Assembly (NCBI RefSeq): GCF_017876795.1 | Contig: NZ_JAGIOR010000001.1 | Location: 4,862,501 to 4,926,500 of the forward strand | DNA: 64,000 nucleotides | Direction of reading: 5' to 3' | From: Rhizobium leguminosarum | GTDB taxonomy: Bacteria > Pseudomonadota > Alphaproteobacteria > Rhizobiales > Rhizobiaceae | In this document: piece after piece, positions 53,968 through 63,198 of the stretch | Numbering within the stretch: the first letter of the stretch is position 1 | How the letters are laid out: each line of letters starts with the position of its first letter | Notes under the pieces: generated by a model | Told to the model about the DNA's origin: nothing | The model's database searches: none | Seen by the model: only the letters and a program-made list of their open reading frames with translations | Position numbers and translations under genes: made by a program

Positions 53968-54944
53968 TACCGGCGCCTTTCCGTTGAAGCGATAAACGCA
54001 TCGAGTTCCAAGCGGCTGCCGGCACCTTCCATCGGACCCAGCACCATCACGTTGCGGGCGCCGGCGGCCGAGGCATAGGTCAGGGCCTGCTGAGGAGACA
54101 TTCCGAGCCGCCGGCAGGTGAGATAGGCACCGCCGAAGCAGTCGCCGGCGCCCGTAGGGTCGACCTCCTGAACTACAAAGGCCGGAGCGTCGATGCGGTC
54201 TCCCTGGCTGCCGAAGTAGGTCGCGCCGTCGGCTCCGCGCTTCAGCACGATCTCCTTAACGCCAATCTCGAACAGGCGCCGGATCGCTTCTGTCTCGCCT
54301 TCGACACCTGCGGCACGTTCAAGCTCCTCTCCGGAAGGCAGAAGGAGATCGGCGGCGGCGACAAGCTTGGAAAACCGGCGCTCGGTGTCCTCGTCCAGTT
54401 TCAGCTCCTTGCGAAGGTTCGGATCGACCGAGAGCGTCCCCCCGCGCGCCTTGACGATATCGATCGCTTTGTCGATCACCGTGCGGGCACTCGGAACCGA
54501 CAGAGCGGAGCCCATCACGTGAAGATGTCCACTCCGGTCGATGAGATCGCCGACCAATTCAGACCAGCCGAAGCGCGCGGCTGCTGAGGTGGCGATGTTG
54601 TAGACGAAATCTCTGGAGCCATCCTTCCGGTAGCGAACGAAGGCGCTTCCCGTCGGATAGTCCGGATCGATCGAGATCGCCGAAACATCGACGCCGTCGC
54701 GTTTGAGGCGATCGGTATTGACACGGCCGAAATCGTCATCGCCGACGGCGCCCACCATTGCGGCCTTACCGCCGAGGCGGCCGCACTGCGAGATGAAGAT
54801 CGCCGGCGCTCCGCTCGCAAACGGTCCGACGAGCGGCTGGGCTCCGAGGAACCCGTCTCCAACTGTCGTTGCGACGATCTCAACGAGGATCTCCCCTACG
54901 CAAACCGTGGGACCAAGCGCGTCCGGAGCCAGTATTGAAGCCAT
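53967..54944 (-). CDS. PfkB-family sugar kinase
   Basis: A 325-residue ribokinase-fold kinase: VCVGEILVEIVA start, GGKAAMVGAVGDDDFG substrate loop and catalytic DPTGAGDCFGGAYL. Sequence and place just before the GatZ-like gene suggest a D-tagatose or fructose 6-kinase. I chose ATG 54944 with AGGA 6 bases upstream; a TTG two codons earlier is in frame. The product of this kinase would be the substrate of the GatZ-like protein. Confidence 0.86.
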   Translation of the reverse strand: MASILAPDALGPTVCVGEILVEIVATTVGDGFLGAQPLVGPFASGAPAIFISQCGRLGGKAAMVGAVGDDDFGRVNTDRLKRDGVDVSAISIDPDYPTGSAFVRYRKDGSRDFVYNIATSAAARFGWSELVGDLIDRSGHLHVMGSALSVPSARTVIDKAIDIVKARGGTLSVDPNLRKELKLDEDTERRFSKLVAAADLLLPSGEELERAAGVEGETEAIRRLFEIGVKEIVLKRGADGATYFGSQGDRIDAPAFVVQEVDPTGAGDCFGGAYLTCRRLGMSPQQALTYASAAGARNVMVLGPMEGAGSRLELDAFIASTERRR

Positions 54945-54974
54945 TTGCAATCCTGCTTTCGATCCCTGTTGTCG

Positions 54975-56189
54975 TTAACTCATCGCCGATGGGACCGGCG
55001 CACCGTCCTCGCTGCCGAACTCCTCGCTTTCCAACGACAGAAAGCGCTGGTGCAACATGCATGCCGCCCCGAAGGCGGAACGAAACTCGGCATCATCGTC
55101 CACGACGATCTCCGGAGTGGGGAAAGCTATGTTCTGGCCTTCGGACATGTGGACCGCCACGCGGGCAGCCACCATCGGGTACAGGGATGCCACGGAGCCG
55201 CCGAGGACGATTCTGTCCGGGTCGAGCAGACGACAGGCCTGCAGCAATGCATAGGCGAGATGGCGCGACCAGGTTTCGGCGATATTGACCGCGGCCGGGA
55301 CACGATCACGAACGCCACCAAGGAAATCCTGCAGATCCGCGTCGTCGCGTCCAACAGCCTCGCGATACTGCCTGATGAGCACCTCGCGACCGATCAGTTG
55401 TTCGAGCTTCTGACCGCCGCTTCCCGGCACCAGGGTGTGGCCGATTTCTCCCGCCAGACCATGGCCGCCGCGAAACAGCTTGCCATCGATCATGATGCCG
55501 CCGCCGACGCCGGTTTCCATCAGCAGGAACAGGGTCACCCCTGCGACGCCGTGACGATAGCTGTCGCCGATCGCAAACGCATTGGCATCGTTTTCGACCG
55601 CGATCGGGACGGAGGCCGGGAAGGCTGACCGTGCGATCTCCTTCAACGGCACGTCTCGCCAGCCGATGATCGGCGCCAGCGTGACGAATCCATCCGGGCG
55701 GACGTGGGACGGCGTCGATAGGCCCAAGCCTTTGCACCTGTCGATCATTCTCTTCGCCATTGCGCCGATAATCAGGTCGATACCCTGCGCCACGGCCTCC
55801 TCCACCGTCGAAGACGGTGTGTCGAACGCCATTATCCGGCATGCCCGAACCTCGGCGGAGAGATCGACAACCACAGCCGATATATGTTCGACGCCGATCT
55901 CGATCCCGACGAAGAATGCAGCATCCGGAACCAGTTCGAGCATGATGCCGGGACGACCGGCGCGGGAATGCTCCAGGCGCTGCTTGCCGCTCTCCTCCGA
56001 CTCCTGAACGAATCCGCCCTCCGTCAGTTCGGCGACGATCTCTCCCGAGGATGAGCGGTTCATGCCGAGCTTGCGGGCGAGATCGGCCCGGCTGAGGCTT
56101 CGGTGGGCGTAGATCGTCTGCAAGGCGGCGACGATATTGTTCTGCCGGATCCTGCGCGGCGAACTTCCGATGGAGACGGTGTCGTTCAT
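54975..56189 (-). CDS. ROK-family transcriptional regulator
   Basis: A 404-residue protein with an N-terminal winged helix (ADLARKLGMNRSSSGEIVAEL, about 36-56, in part) and a ROK domain (FVGIEIGVEHISAVVVDL; AVENDANAFAIGD; ETGVGGGIMIDGK; GEIGHTLVPG). The zinc motif CxCGxxGC of ROK proteins is missing: after GEIGH the chain reads TLVPGSGGQKLEQL without Cys. It probably represses or activates the divergent operons in response to a sugar. It lies between the epimerase and kinase genes. Confidence 0.86.
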   Translation of the reverse strand: MNDTVSIGSSPRRIRQNNIVAALQTIYAHRSLSRADLARKLGMNRSSSGEIVAELTEGGFVQESEESGKQRLEHSRAGRPGIMLELVPDAAFFVGIEIGVEHISAVVVDLSAEVRACRIMAFDTPSSTVEEAVAQGIDLIIGAMAKRMIDRCKGLGLSTPSHVRPDGFVTLAPIIGWRDVPLKEIARSAFPASVPIAVENDANAFAIGDSYRHGVAGVTLFLLMETGVGGGIMIDGKLFRGGHGLAGEIGHTLVPGSGGQKLEQLIGREVLIRQYREAVGRDDADLQDFLGGVRDRVPAAVNIAETWSRHLAYALLQACRLLDPDRIVLGGSVASLYPMVAARVAVHMSEGQNIAFPTPEIVVDDDAEFRSAFGAACMLHQRFLSLESEEFGSEDGAPVPSAMS

Positions 56190-56251
56190 ATTTCAATTCC
56201 CTCCAAGTCGCCCAACCCTTACACGACTGGAACAGGCTGTCAGAAGGATAA

Positions 56252-57136
56252 TCAGGGCCGCGCGCTTGTGGCGCGGCGACGCTTGGCCTCGTCATATTTC
56301 AGCTCGATGTAGCGCTTCGCGTGCGCCGCAAGCAGATCATTATCCTCCCAGGTATCGCGCCAGATCGCGCAGGCGAGCGACAGGCCTTCATCGACAACCG
56401 TCGTCGAGAAGCTCTCGAACACGACGTCGCGCTTGTAGCCGATGTCGAGCAGAGCGTCGAAGATCAGATCGAAGTTGATGACGCCGTCACCGAGATAGCC
56501 GCGATTGCTTTCGCCGATGTGGAAGTAACCGATCTTGTCGCCGGCAAGACGGATCGCGGCGGCCGGATTGGCTTCTTCGATGTTCATGTGGAACGTGTCG
56601 AGATGGAGACGAACATGCTGTGATCCGGTCTCGGAGATGAATTTGAGCCCTTGCGCCGTGGTATTCAGCAGGTTCGTCTCGAACCGGTTGACAACCTCCA
56701 GCACGAGGTCAACGTTCGCTTGCCTGGCGACTTCGCCGGTCGCGGCGATCGCGGCGACGCTGTTGTCCCAGCCCTTCTTCGTCGGCTGGCGATTGTACTT
56801 GGTATGCGCGGAATAGAGAATCCCGCCGAGCTTGTTGCCGCCGACATCACGGACCGCGCGAACGGCGTCGGCCAACGTCTGCTTGCCGGCGGACACCGCA
56901 GAAGCGTCCTCGCTCGATACGTCCTTGTCGAGCGGCAGGCCCATGGTCACGCCAATCTCCAGATCTAGAGACTGCGCAAGCTTTGCCAGTCGATCGAGAT
57001 TGAATTTCTCGGGGCGCAGATAGGCAAATTCGATAGTGCGATATCCGTGTTCGGCCGTCTTGTTGAGGGCCATTTCCAGGCCTTCCTGCGTTTGGCCGCC
57101 TGTCCATACAAATGAATGGATACCCAATCGACGCAT
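56252..57136 (-). CDS. TIM-barrel ketose 3-epimerase (D-tagatose/L-tagatose type)
   Basis: A 294-residue sugar-phosphate isomerase/epimerase fold protein. The D-tagatose 3-epimerase residues are visible: Glu in VLEVVNRFETN, Asp/His in HLDTFHMNIEE, His in YFHIGESNRGYLGDG and Glu in VVFESFST. It interconverts ketoses at C3 (tagatose/sorbose, fructose/psicose). I chose ATG 57136, with GTGGAGGAAAAACC upstream, over a frame open to 57205. It is first in the leftward operon and divergent from the ABC importer operon. Confidence 0.87.
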   Translation of the reverse strand: MRRLGIHSFVWTGGQTQEGLEMALNKTAEHGYRTIEFAYLRPEKFNLDRLAKLAQSLDLEIGVTMGLPLDKDVSSEDASAVSAGKQTLADAVRAVRDVGGNKLGGILYSAHTKYNRQPTKKGWDNSVAAIAATGEVARQANVDLVLEVVNRFETNLLNTTAQGLKFISETGSQHVRLHLDTFHMNIEEANPAAAIRLAGDKIGYFHIGESNRGYLGDGVINFDLIFDALLDIGYKRDVVFESFSTTVVDEGLSLACAIWRDTWEDNDLLAAHAKRYIELKYDEAKRRRATSARP

Positions 57137-57432
57137 AGGTTTTTCCTCCACGATATGCCGGTGATTTCGCCCAGTGCTATGCCATTTAGTTTGGCAAGAC
57201 AACAAATAAATTTCGACACGTTCCTTTTGTTGCTTCGCAAAATTACCTTGCGCTGCAGCATTTTATGTCCATGGCCATCGCCTCCACATCGCCGGGAAAA
57301 TTTGTTCCTGCAAAAATCAATAGGATAGGCTATCTATTTGCATGTTCAGACAACAAATGTTGCGCCGTCGGTTTTTTTGGCCTACACAAAGCACCGGCGA
57401 AATGATCTCGCTGCTATCTGGGAGGATTGGAA
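57137..57432. promoter_or_regulatory. Divergent promoter region: epimerase operon / ABC importer
   Basis: This 296-bp spacer is AT-rich against the locus. The 11-mer AGACAACAAAT occurs twice as a direct repeat (57197-57207, 57348-57358), and inverted variants lie at about 57223-57230 (TTTTGTTG) and 57298-57306 (AATTTGTTC). These motifs sit on either side of both presumed promoters and are candidate sites for the ROK regulator encoded next door. GATAGGCTATC at 57324-57334 is a further short palindrome. Confidence 0.5.
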
Positions 57433-58866
57433 ATGCACTATGCTTTGAAGGCTAGCGCGCTTGCGCTGACGCTCGGCCTCGCGACGACCGCTTCGCCGGC
57501 CTGGGCTGACTTCTGGTCCGACGCCGGCGCCAAATTCAAGGGTGTGACACTGCACGGCGTCACCGAAAGCACCCCGCCATCGAACTACATCAAGAACGTG
57601 CTCGCTCCGGAATTCGAAAAGAAGACCGGCATCAAGGTCGAAATCGAGACGACGTCCTGGGACCAGATGTACGACAAGGCCATCAAGGACATGGAAGCCA
57701 AGACGGGCATCTATGACATGGTCTATATCGAGCAGGACATCATCTATTCCTATCTGGCCAGGAATTTCCTCGTCGACATCACCAAGACGCTGAAGGATCA
57801 GCCGGATCTGAAGGCGCCGACCTACGACGACTCGAATTTCACCAGCTTCTCCGACTACTTCAAGGACGCGAGCGGCGATCTCTTCGGCACGCCGATGGAA
57901 GCCTTCCTGAAGACCTATCTCTATCGCAAGGACCTCTTCGACGATCCGAAGATCAAGGAGGCCTTCAAGAAGGAAACCGGTAAGGAGCTGAAGCCGGCGA
58001 CCACCCACGAGGAATATACTCAGATCGCCGAATTCTTCACGAAGTACGGCAAGGACAATAGCATGGAGCTCTGGGGCACGACCGCTCAGGCCCATACTGG
58101 CCACCCGGCGTCCTGGTATGAATTCTTCGAGTCCATCGTGCCGACGTTCGGCGTCTACAATTGGGGCATCGACGCCAAGAACAACTATGCGGCGACGGTC
58201 GAACATGGCGGCACGATGAACGGCGACAAGGCGAAGGCCGCGTTGAAGTACTGGCTGCACCTGCGCGACATCGCTCCGCCTGAATCGACGCAGTCGACCT
58301 GGACGGAAACCGCAACGACCTTCGCGGCCGGCCGCGTTGCCCAGGGGCTGATCTACGGTGAGAATGCCGCGTGGATTGCAAGCGATGCCGCGCAGTCGAA
58401 GGTTGTGGGACAGGTCGGATTCGCTCTGCCGCCGCTTGAGCCAGGCGTGTTGGACGATGCGAAAGCCGGAAAGGGCTACATCGGCTACTACGATGGCGGC
58501 GCCTTCGGCGTGCCGATCACGTCGAAGAACAAGGAGGCGTCGCTGCTGTTCCTCGAATTCATCGGCCAGAACGACGTACAGCCCGATTGGGCCATCGCCG
58601 CACCTCGCATCACCAACAAGGCGACGTTCGACGATCCGAAGGTGAAGGAGATGGATACCAAGCTCGGCGGCTTCTACACGATGCTGAAGGACGAGGGCAA
58701 ACTCTTCGCCGGCGCTCCTCCCTACCCCTTCCATGCGCAGGTGCGTGAAGCGACCGCTCCGATCTTCTACGACATCCTGACCGGCAAGATCGGTCCCGAT
58801 GAAGGCCTCGACCAGATGGCGGCCAAGGCCGAAGAGGAACTGACATCGCTCGGCTATCGCAAATAA
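57433..58866 (+). CDS. ABC transporter sugar/polyol-binding protein
   Basis: A 477-residue periplasmic binding protein with a signal peptide ([20 protein letters not shown], cleavage after AWA near 24). The mature part is an extracellular solute-binding family 1 protein ([50 protein letters not shown]). It belongs with the SmoE-type hexitol-binding proteins by operon form. The ATG at 57433 has GGGAGGATTGG upstream. A stem-loop follows the gene, as usual where binding protein is made in excess. Confidence 0.9.
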   Translation: MHYALKASALALTLGLATTASPAWADFWSDAGAKFKGVTLHGVTESTPPSNYIKNVLAPEFEKKTGIKVEIETTSWDQMYDKAIKDMEAKTGIYDMVYIEQDIIYSYLARNFLVDITKTLKDQPDLKAPTYDDSNFTSFSDYFKDASGDLFGTPMEAFLKTYLYRKDLFDDPKIKEAFKKETGKELKPATTHEEYTQIAEFFTKYGKDNSMELWGTTAQAHTGHPASWYEFFESIVPTFGVYNWGIDAKNNYAATVEHGGTMNGDKAKAALKYWLHLRDIAPPESTQSTWTETATTFAAGRVAQGLIYGENAAWIASDAAQSKVVGQVGFALPPLEPGVLDDAKAGKGYIGYYDGGAFGVPITSKNKEASLLFLEFIGQNDVQPDWAIAAPRITNKATFDDPKVKEMDTKLGGFYTMLKDEGKLFAGAPPYPFHAQVREATAPIFYDILTGKIGPDEGLDQMAAKAEEELTSLGYRK

Positions 58867-58881
58867 ACATCCTCCCCAACT

Positions 58882-58906
58882 GACGGGTCGTGTCCTACGA
58901 CCCGTC
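58882..58906 (+). terminator. Stem-loop after the binding-protein gene
   Basis: GACGGGTCGT (58882-58891) and ACGACCCGTC (58897-58906) form a perfect 10-bp stem with a 5-base loop, followed by ATCTTTCG. It lies between the binding protein and the first permease. It is likely a partial terminator or 3' stabiliser giving more binding-protein mRNA than permease mRNA. Confidence 0.7.
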
Positions 58907-58962
58907 ATCTTTCGCTCCGGGATGGGGCGGACGTCGACACAACGTTCAATGGGGGATAGGCG

Positions 58963-59838
58963 ATGCATTCACAGAAGCTCGGGTGGCTGTTGCTGTCACC
59001 GACCATCGTGATCCTGGGGCTGTTCGGGATCTTTCCGTTCATCTACGTCCTCTGGGTCTCGTTCCATGCATGGAACCCGTTCGCGGCCAATCCGGGCATG
59101 GTCTTCAACTGGGCTGACAATTATCGGCGGCTCGTCTTCGATCCCCAATTCCTGGCCTCGCTCGGCATCACCCTCACATTCGTCTTCTTCGCCGTCGTGT
59201 CGGAGCTGGTCCTTGGCTACATCCTCGCCCAGGCGCTGCTGAAGGATTTTCCTGGAAAAGCGGTGTTTCGCACCATCCACACCCTGCCGCTGATCATGGC
59301 GCCGATCATCGTCGGCTCCGTGTGGAAGCTGATGACCACACCATCCATCGGCATCATTCCCTATCTTCTCAGGAGTTGGTTCGGCTACGATCTGAACATC
59401 GGCCAGAGTGCTGCCGCGGCCTTCACCGTGACGGTGATCATGGACATCTGGCACTGGACGCCGCTTGTCACCCTCTCGCTGATCGCCGCACTGGTCTCGC
59501 TTCCGTCAGACCCTTTCGAGCAAGCGCAGATTGACGGCGCGGGCAAGAGCCAGATCTTCTGGCACATAACGCTCCCCTTGATCCGCCCGGCCCTGCTCGC
59601 CACGGTGTTCATCAGGCTGATGGACGCGCTGCGCACCGTCGACGAAGTGCTGATGCTGACCGGAGGCGGCCCTGGTTCATCGACCCGCTACATCGGCGTC
59701 CATATCTTCAAGGAAGTCTTCCCCAAGACGAATTATGGCTACGGTTCGGCGATCTCCGTCATCGTCCTTTACCTCACAATCGTCGTCTGCTGGCTGCTCT
59801 ATGTCGGCCTGATTGCGCCCCGCGTGAAGAGAGGTTGA
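58963..59838 (+). CDS. ABC transporter permease (first)
   Basis: A 291-residue inner-membrane permease of the MalF/SmoF type with six membrane segments and the cytoplasmic EAA loop EQAQIDGAGKSQIFWHITLP near 190, which docks the ATPase. The start at ATG 58963 follows GGGGATAGGCG. It is 4 bp upstream of the second permease. Role: heterodimeric channel for the sugar or polyol. Confidence 0.92.
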   Translation: MHSQKLGWLLLSPTIVILGLFGIFPFIYVLWVSFHAWNPFAANPGMVFNWADNYRRLVFDPQFLASLGITLTFVFFAVVSELVLGYILAQALLKDFPGKAVFRTIHTLPLIMAPIIVGSVWKLMTTPSIGIIPYLLRSWFGYDLNIGQSAAAAFTVTVIMDIWHWTPLVTLSLIAALVSLPSDPFEQAQIDGAGKSQIFWHITLPLIRPALLATVFIRLMDALRTVDEVLMLTGGGPGSSTRYIGVHIFKEVFPKTNYGYGSAISVIVLYLTIVVCWLLYVGLIAPRVKRG

Positions 59839-59842
59839 CGCG

Positions 59843-60679
59843 ATGAAGACCCAGAACCCCTGGCTTCCGGTCGTGCTTTGGACCTTGATCAGCCTTGCGA
59901 CGCTTTTCCCGATCTACTGGCTCTTCGTCATATCGGTGAAACAGCCCTTCGACCTGTTCTCGACGCCCGATGTCGTTCTCCGCAGCTTCTTCTGGAAGAA
60001 CTACCAGGACGTGCTCACCAATCCGACCTTGCGCGGATACATGCTCAACTCGATGATCATTTCGTCAGGCAACGCGCTGCTCGTCACGACGCTCGGCTTT
60101 TTTGCCTGCTACGCGCTGACACGCTTCGACCTCGCGGGCAAGGAAAGCATCTTTTTCTGGACGATCACCAACCGCATGGCGCCGCCGGCCGTCTTCCTGC
60201 TGCCGCTTTTCCTGCTGCTGACGCAAGTCTACAAGATCGGCGACTTCTCGCTCGCCGATTCCCGGCTGGGCATGATCCTGGTCTACTGCTCCTTCAACCT
60301 TCCCTTCGCCATCTGGACGCTGCGCCCGACCGTCGAAGGAATTCCGAAGGAGTTGGACGAGGCGGCCTATATGGATGGCGCCAGCCCATGGACCGTCCTC
60401 TATGACATCGTCTTTCCTCTGGCGCGGCCCGGACTTGCGGTGACGCTGATCCTGACCTGGGTGTTTGCATGGAACGAATACCTGCTCGCGGCGACGCTCA
60501 CCAACTTCAATGCACGGACACTGACCACCGGCCTGTCGGAATACGTGACGACCACGGGGACGGCTTGGGGCATCATGGCCGCGATCTCCATGCTGACATT
60601 GGTTCCGGCGCTCATCGTCTTTTCGGTGGTGCAACGTCATATCGTTGCCGGCCTGACCTTCGGCGCCGTGAAAGGATGA
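59843..60679 (+). CDS. ABC transporter permease (second)
   Basis: A 278-residue MalG/SmoG-type permease with six membrane segments and the EAA loop DEAAYMDGASPWTVLYDIVF near 175. It follows the first permease by 4 bp, and a small membrane protein follows by 4 bp. It forms the channel together with the first permease. Confidence 0.92.
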   Translation: MKTQNPWLPVVLWTLISLATLFPIYWLFVISVKQPFDLFSTPDVVLRSFFWKNYQDVLTNPTLRGYMLNSMIISSGNALLVTTLGFFACYALTRFDLAGKESIFFWTITNRMAPPAVFLLPLFLLLTQVYKIGDFSLADSRLGMILVYCSFNLPFAIWTLRPTVEGIPKELDEAAYMDGASPWTVLYDIVFPLARPGLAVTLILTWVFAWNEYLLAATLTNFNARTLTTGLSEYVTTTGTAWGIMAAISMLTLVPALIVFSVVQRHIVAGLTFGAVKG

Positions 60680-60683
60680 AGCC

Positions 60684-60890
60684 ATGATGTTTCAATCAGG
60701 AAATAACGAACGCAAGCCGGGATTTCTGCCGATCGAAACGAACTGGTTCGACCGGCTCTTCATCTCGGTGGTGATCTGGGTCGCGCTCTCGCTGTTCTGG
60801 ATGAGGTTCATCGAGCCGTTCGGGCCTTCGGTATGGTTCGCGGCGGCAATCTCGGCAGTCCTCGGCATTTACGTCGTCTGGAAGGGATGA
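60684..60890 (+). CDS. Small membrane protein in ABC operon (68 aa)
   Basis: A 68-residue protein with two predicted membrane segments (LFISVVIWVALSLFWMRFI and WFAAAISAVLGIYVVW). It lies between the permease and ATPase genes, 4 bp after the permease. Small two-segment proteins occur at this place in some rhizobial sugar and glycerol ABC operons (DUF2160-like), where they may be accessory subunits; function is unknown. AAGGATGAAGCC precedes the double ATG. Confidence 0.75.
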   Translation: MMFQSGNNERKPGFLPIETNWFDRLFISVVIWVALSLFWMRFIEPFGPSVWFAAAISAVLGIYVVWKG

Positions 60891-60894
60891 GCTG

Positions 60895-60930
60895 ATGAAG
60901 TCCGTCAACACACAAGCCGCGCTGCTTTAG
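60895..60930 (+). CDS. 11-codon ORF upstream of ATPase
   Basis: MKSVNTQAALL begins four bases after the stop of the small membrane protein and its TAG directly abuts the GGAGG ribosome site of the ATPase gene. It may help ribosomes reach the TTG start of the ATPase. It could be chance. Confidence 0.25.
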   Translation: MKSVNTQAALL

Positions 60931-60942
60931 GGAGGAACGACA

Positions 60943-62004
60943 TTGGCAAACGTACAGGTTAGCGACGTCACCAAGAGGTATGGCGCGCTTCAGGTCATGC
61001 ACGGCGTCAGCGTCGACATCGAGGACGGCGAATTCGTCGTGCTCGTTGGGCCCTCCGGATGTGGCAAGTCTACCCTGCTGCGGATGATCGCCGGTCTCGA
61101 GACTGTCAGCGGCGGCGACATCCGGATCGGCGGCCGTGTCGTCACCAACGCTCCTCCGAAGGAGCGCGACATCGCGATGGTCTTCCAGAGCTACGCGCTC
61201 TATCCTCACAAGACGGTCGCCGAGAACATGGGCTTTCCGCTGAAGATGGCCAAGCGCCCAAAGGCGGAGATCGACGAGAAGGTCGGCAGGGCCGCCGAGA
61301 TCCTCGACCTGACGCGCTATCTCGACCGCTATCCGAAGCAACTGTCGGGCGGGCAGCGTCAACGCGTGGCGATGGGCCGCGCCATCGTCCGCGATCCGAA
61401 GGTCTTCCTGTTCGACGAGCCGTTGTCCAATCTGGACGCCAAACTTCGCGTCACCATGCGCGTCGAAATCAAGGAGCTTCATCAGCGGCTGAAGACCACG
61501 ACGGTCTACGTCACCCACGATCAGATCGAGGCGATGACGATGGCCAACAAGATCGTGGTGATGCGCGACGGCAGGGTCGAGCAGATCGGCAAGCCTCTCG
61601 ATCTTTACGACTTTCCGGTCAACCTCTTCGTCGCCGGCTTCATAGGCAGCCCGTCGATGAACTTTCTTCAGGGCCGCGTCGCCACCCGCGACGGCAGGAA
61701 GTTTGTCGTCACCGACCAGGGCGTCGCCCTTCCCATGGAAAACACCAAGGTGGATGAAGGAAGGGGCGTTACCTACGGCATCCGACCGGAGCACATCACC
61801 ATCGGCGCCGACGGCGTTCCGGTAGAGGTATCGGTGTTCGAGCCCACGGGTTCGGAGACATTGATCTTCGGCCGCGCGGGCGGAGTGCCGATCGACGCCT
61901 TGATCCGCGAGCGCATCGAGGCGGATCCCGGACGGACGATGTACTTCCACATCGATCCCCGACGTGCACATATCTTCGATCGGGAAACGGGCCAGAGACT
62001 GTGA
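60943..62004 (+). CDS. ABC transporter ATP-binding protein (SmoK/MalK/UgpC type)
   Basis: A 353-residue ATPase: Walker [11 protein letters not shown]-loop FQSYALYPH, signature [14 protein letters not shown], Walker [13 protein letters not shown] and His switch [10 protein letters not shown], followed by the TOBE/regulatory domain (about 240-353; GIRPEHI). It energises sugar or polyol import by the preceding permeases. TTG 60943 is used, with GGGAGGAACGAC upstream; the next ATG would remove conserved sequence. Confidence 0.93.
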   Translation: MANVQVSDVTKRYGALQVMHGVSVDIEDGEFVVLVGPSGCGKSTLLRMIAGLETVSGGDIRIGGRVVTNAPPKERDIAMVFQSYALYPHKTVAENMGFPLKMAKRPKAEIDEKVGRAAEILDLTRYLDRYPKQLSGGQRQRVAMGRAIVRDPKVFLFDEPLSNLDAKLRVTMRVEIKELHQRLKTTTVYVTHDQIEAMTMANKIVVMRDGRVEQIGKPLDLYDFPVNLFVAGFIGSPSMNFLQGRVATRDGRKFVVTDQGVALPMENTKVDEGRGVTYGIRPEHITIGADGVPVEVSVFEPTGSETLIFGRAGGVPIDALIRERIEADPGRTMYFHIDPRRAHIFDRETGQRL

Positions 62005-62015
62005 GGGAGACGGCC

Positions 62016-62740
62016 ATGGAGTTCAAAGGAAAGACGGTCATCGTTACCGGTGCCGGAAAAGGCATCGGACGCGAAATTGCGAGGATGCTGGTCGAGCGAG
62101 GTGCGCAGGTCGTCGCTCTGACCCGCAGTGCGAACGACGTCGACCTGCTGCAAGCGGAGCCCGGCTGCCGCGCCATACAGGTCGATCTCGCCGACGCCAA
62201 TGCGACCAGGGAGGCCGCGATCGCCGCCCTTCCCGCTGATTTCCTCGTCAACTGCGCCGGCACGACCGAATTGCAGCCGTTCCTGGATACGACAGTCGAA
62301 GCATTCGACCGTCTTGTTGCGGTCAACACGCGTGCTCCGATGATCGTGGCGCAGGAATATGCCCGTTCGCTGATCAAGGAGGGCCGCAAGGGCGCCATCG
62401 TCAATGTTTCGTCGGTCGCCTCGTTTATCGGCATTCCCGACCATGCTGCATACTGTGCGTCGAAGGGTGGATTGGATGGCTTGACGCGGGTCATGGCAAA
62501 GGAACTTGGACCTCACGGCATCCGCGCGAACGGCGTCCACCCAACGGTGACGCTGACGCCGATGGCGGTGAAGGCATGGAGCGATCCCGACAAGGCGCCG
62601 GGATGAAGCAGCGAATTCCCGTCGGTCGATTCGCTGAGCCGAGTGACATCGCCGACGTTGTGCTTTTCCTGCTCTCAGATCAGGCTGCGATGGTGAACGG
62701 GATATCGATGCCGGTGGACGGCGGTTTCATGATTGCGTGA
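62016..62740 (+). pseudogene. SDR-family dehydrogenase, frameshifted near 62600
   Basis: ATG 62016 (AGGGAGACGG upstream) opens a short-chain dehydrogenase (VIVTGAGKGIGREIA, NCAGTTE, NVSSVASF, YCASKGGLDG) that ends prematurely at a TGA at 62604-62606 after about 196 residues. The conserved C-terminus (KQRIPVGRFAEPSDIADVV, then MPVDGGFMIA) continues in another frame from 62603 to the TGA at 62738-62740. A missing base in the CCGGG run at 62598-62602 would explain it. This is either a recent pseudogene or a sequencing error. It would give about 241 residues if repaired. Confidence 0.8.
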
Positions 62741-62807
62741 AGTCGACAGCGCCGCGTCTTCTCAGACGCGCAAAGGATCAAAGGGACACACGCGGCGACC
62801 TTCACCA

Positions 62808-63002
62808 CTACTGCACCAATCGGCGCAACTGATCCTGATCAATAAAATCGTCCGTCACGCCGGCCTCTTTATCCGGATGACTGAAAACAAGACCGTCGGA
62901 ATCCTCAAGCTCGAGAGCCTGATCCGTATTCATGATCCCGAGCGGCTGGCGCTCATACTCGGACTCGAGCGCCGCCTCGACGATGGCTTTCTTCTTGCGC
63001 AT
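62808..63002 (-). CDS. Hypothetical small acidic protein (64 aa)
   Basis: A 64-residue acidic protein beginning MRKKKAIVEAALESEYERQP, then ALELEDSDGLVFSHPDKEAG. ATG 63002 has AGAGGACTGG upstream. No membrane segment or known family. It is convergent with the frameshifted SDR, 68 bp apart. It may be unrelated to the sugar locus. Confidence 0.5.
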   Translation of the reverse strand: MRKKKAIVEAALESEYERQPLGIMNTDQALELEDSDGLVFSHPDKEAGVTDDFIDQDQLRRLVQ

Positions 63003-63198
63003 GTCCAGTCCTCTGTTCGTCAATGGGCAATGGGTAACGGACAGCCGGACTCGCGGTTCCGATCAGGGATTCACGATTTAAGACTGGGTGAAACGAAGGC
63101 TCGCATCGATACACCGCCGGCTTCCGCGCGGGCGGTGCTGTTTTGGCCCCTGGTGTAGACACTTTCGTTGAGACAGCTCCCGGTACTGGCGACACCGC

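Noticed and set aside
52927..54078. 383-codon rightward frame antisense to the GatZ-like gene
   Set aside because: Antisense shadow; the leftward gene has clear family motifs.
57382..58968. 528-codon leftward frame antisense to the binding-protein gene
   Set aside because: The plus-strand gene has a signal peptide, ribosome site and family motifs; the antisense frame has none.
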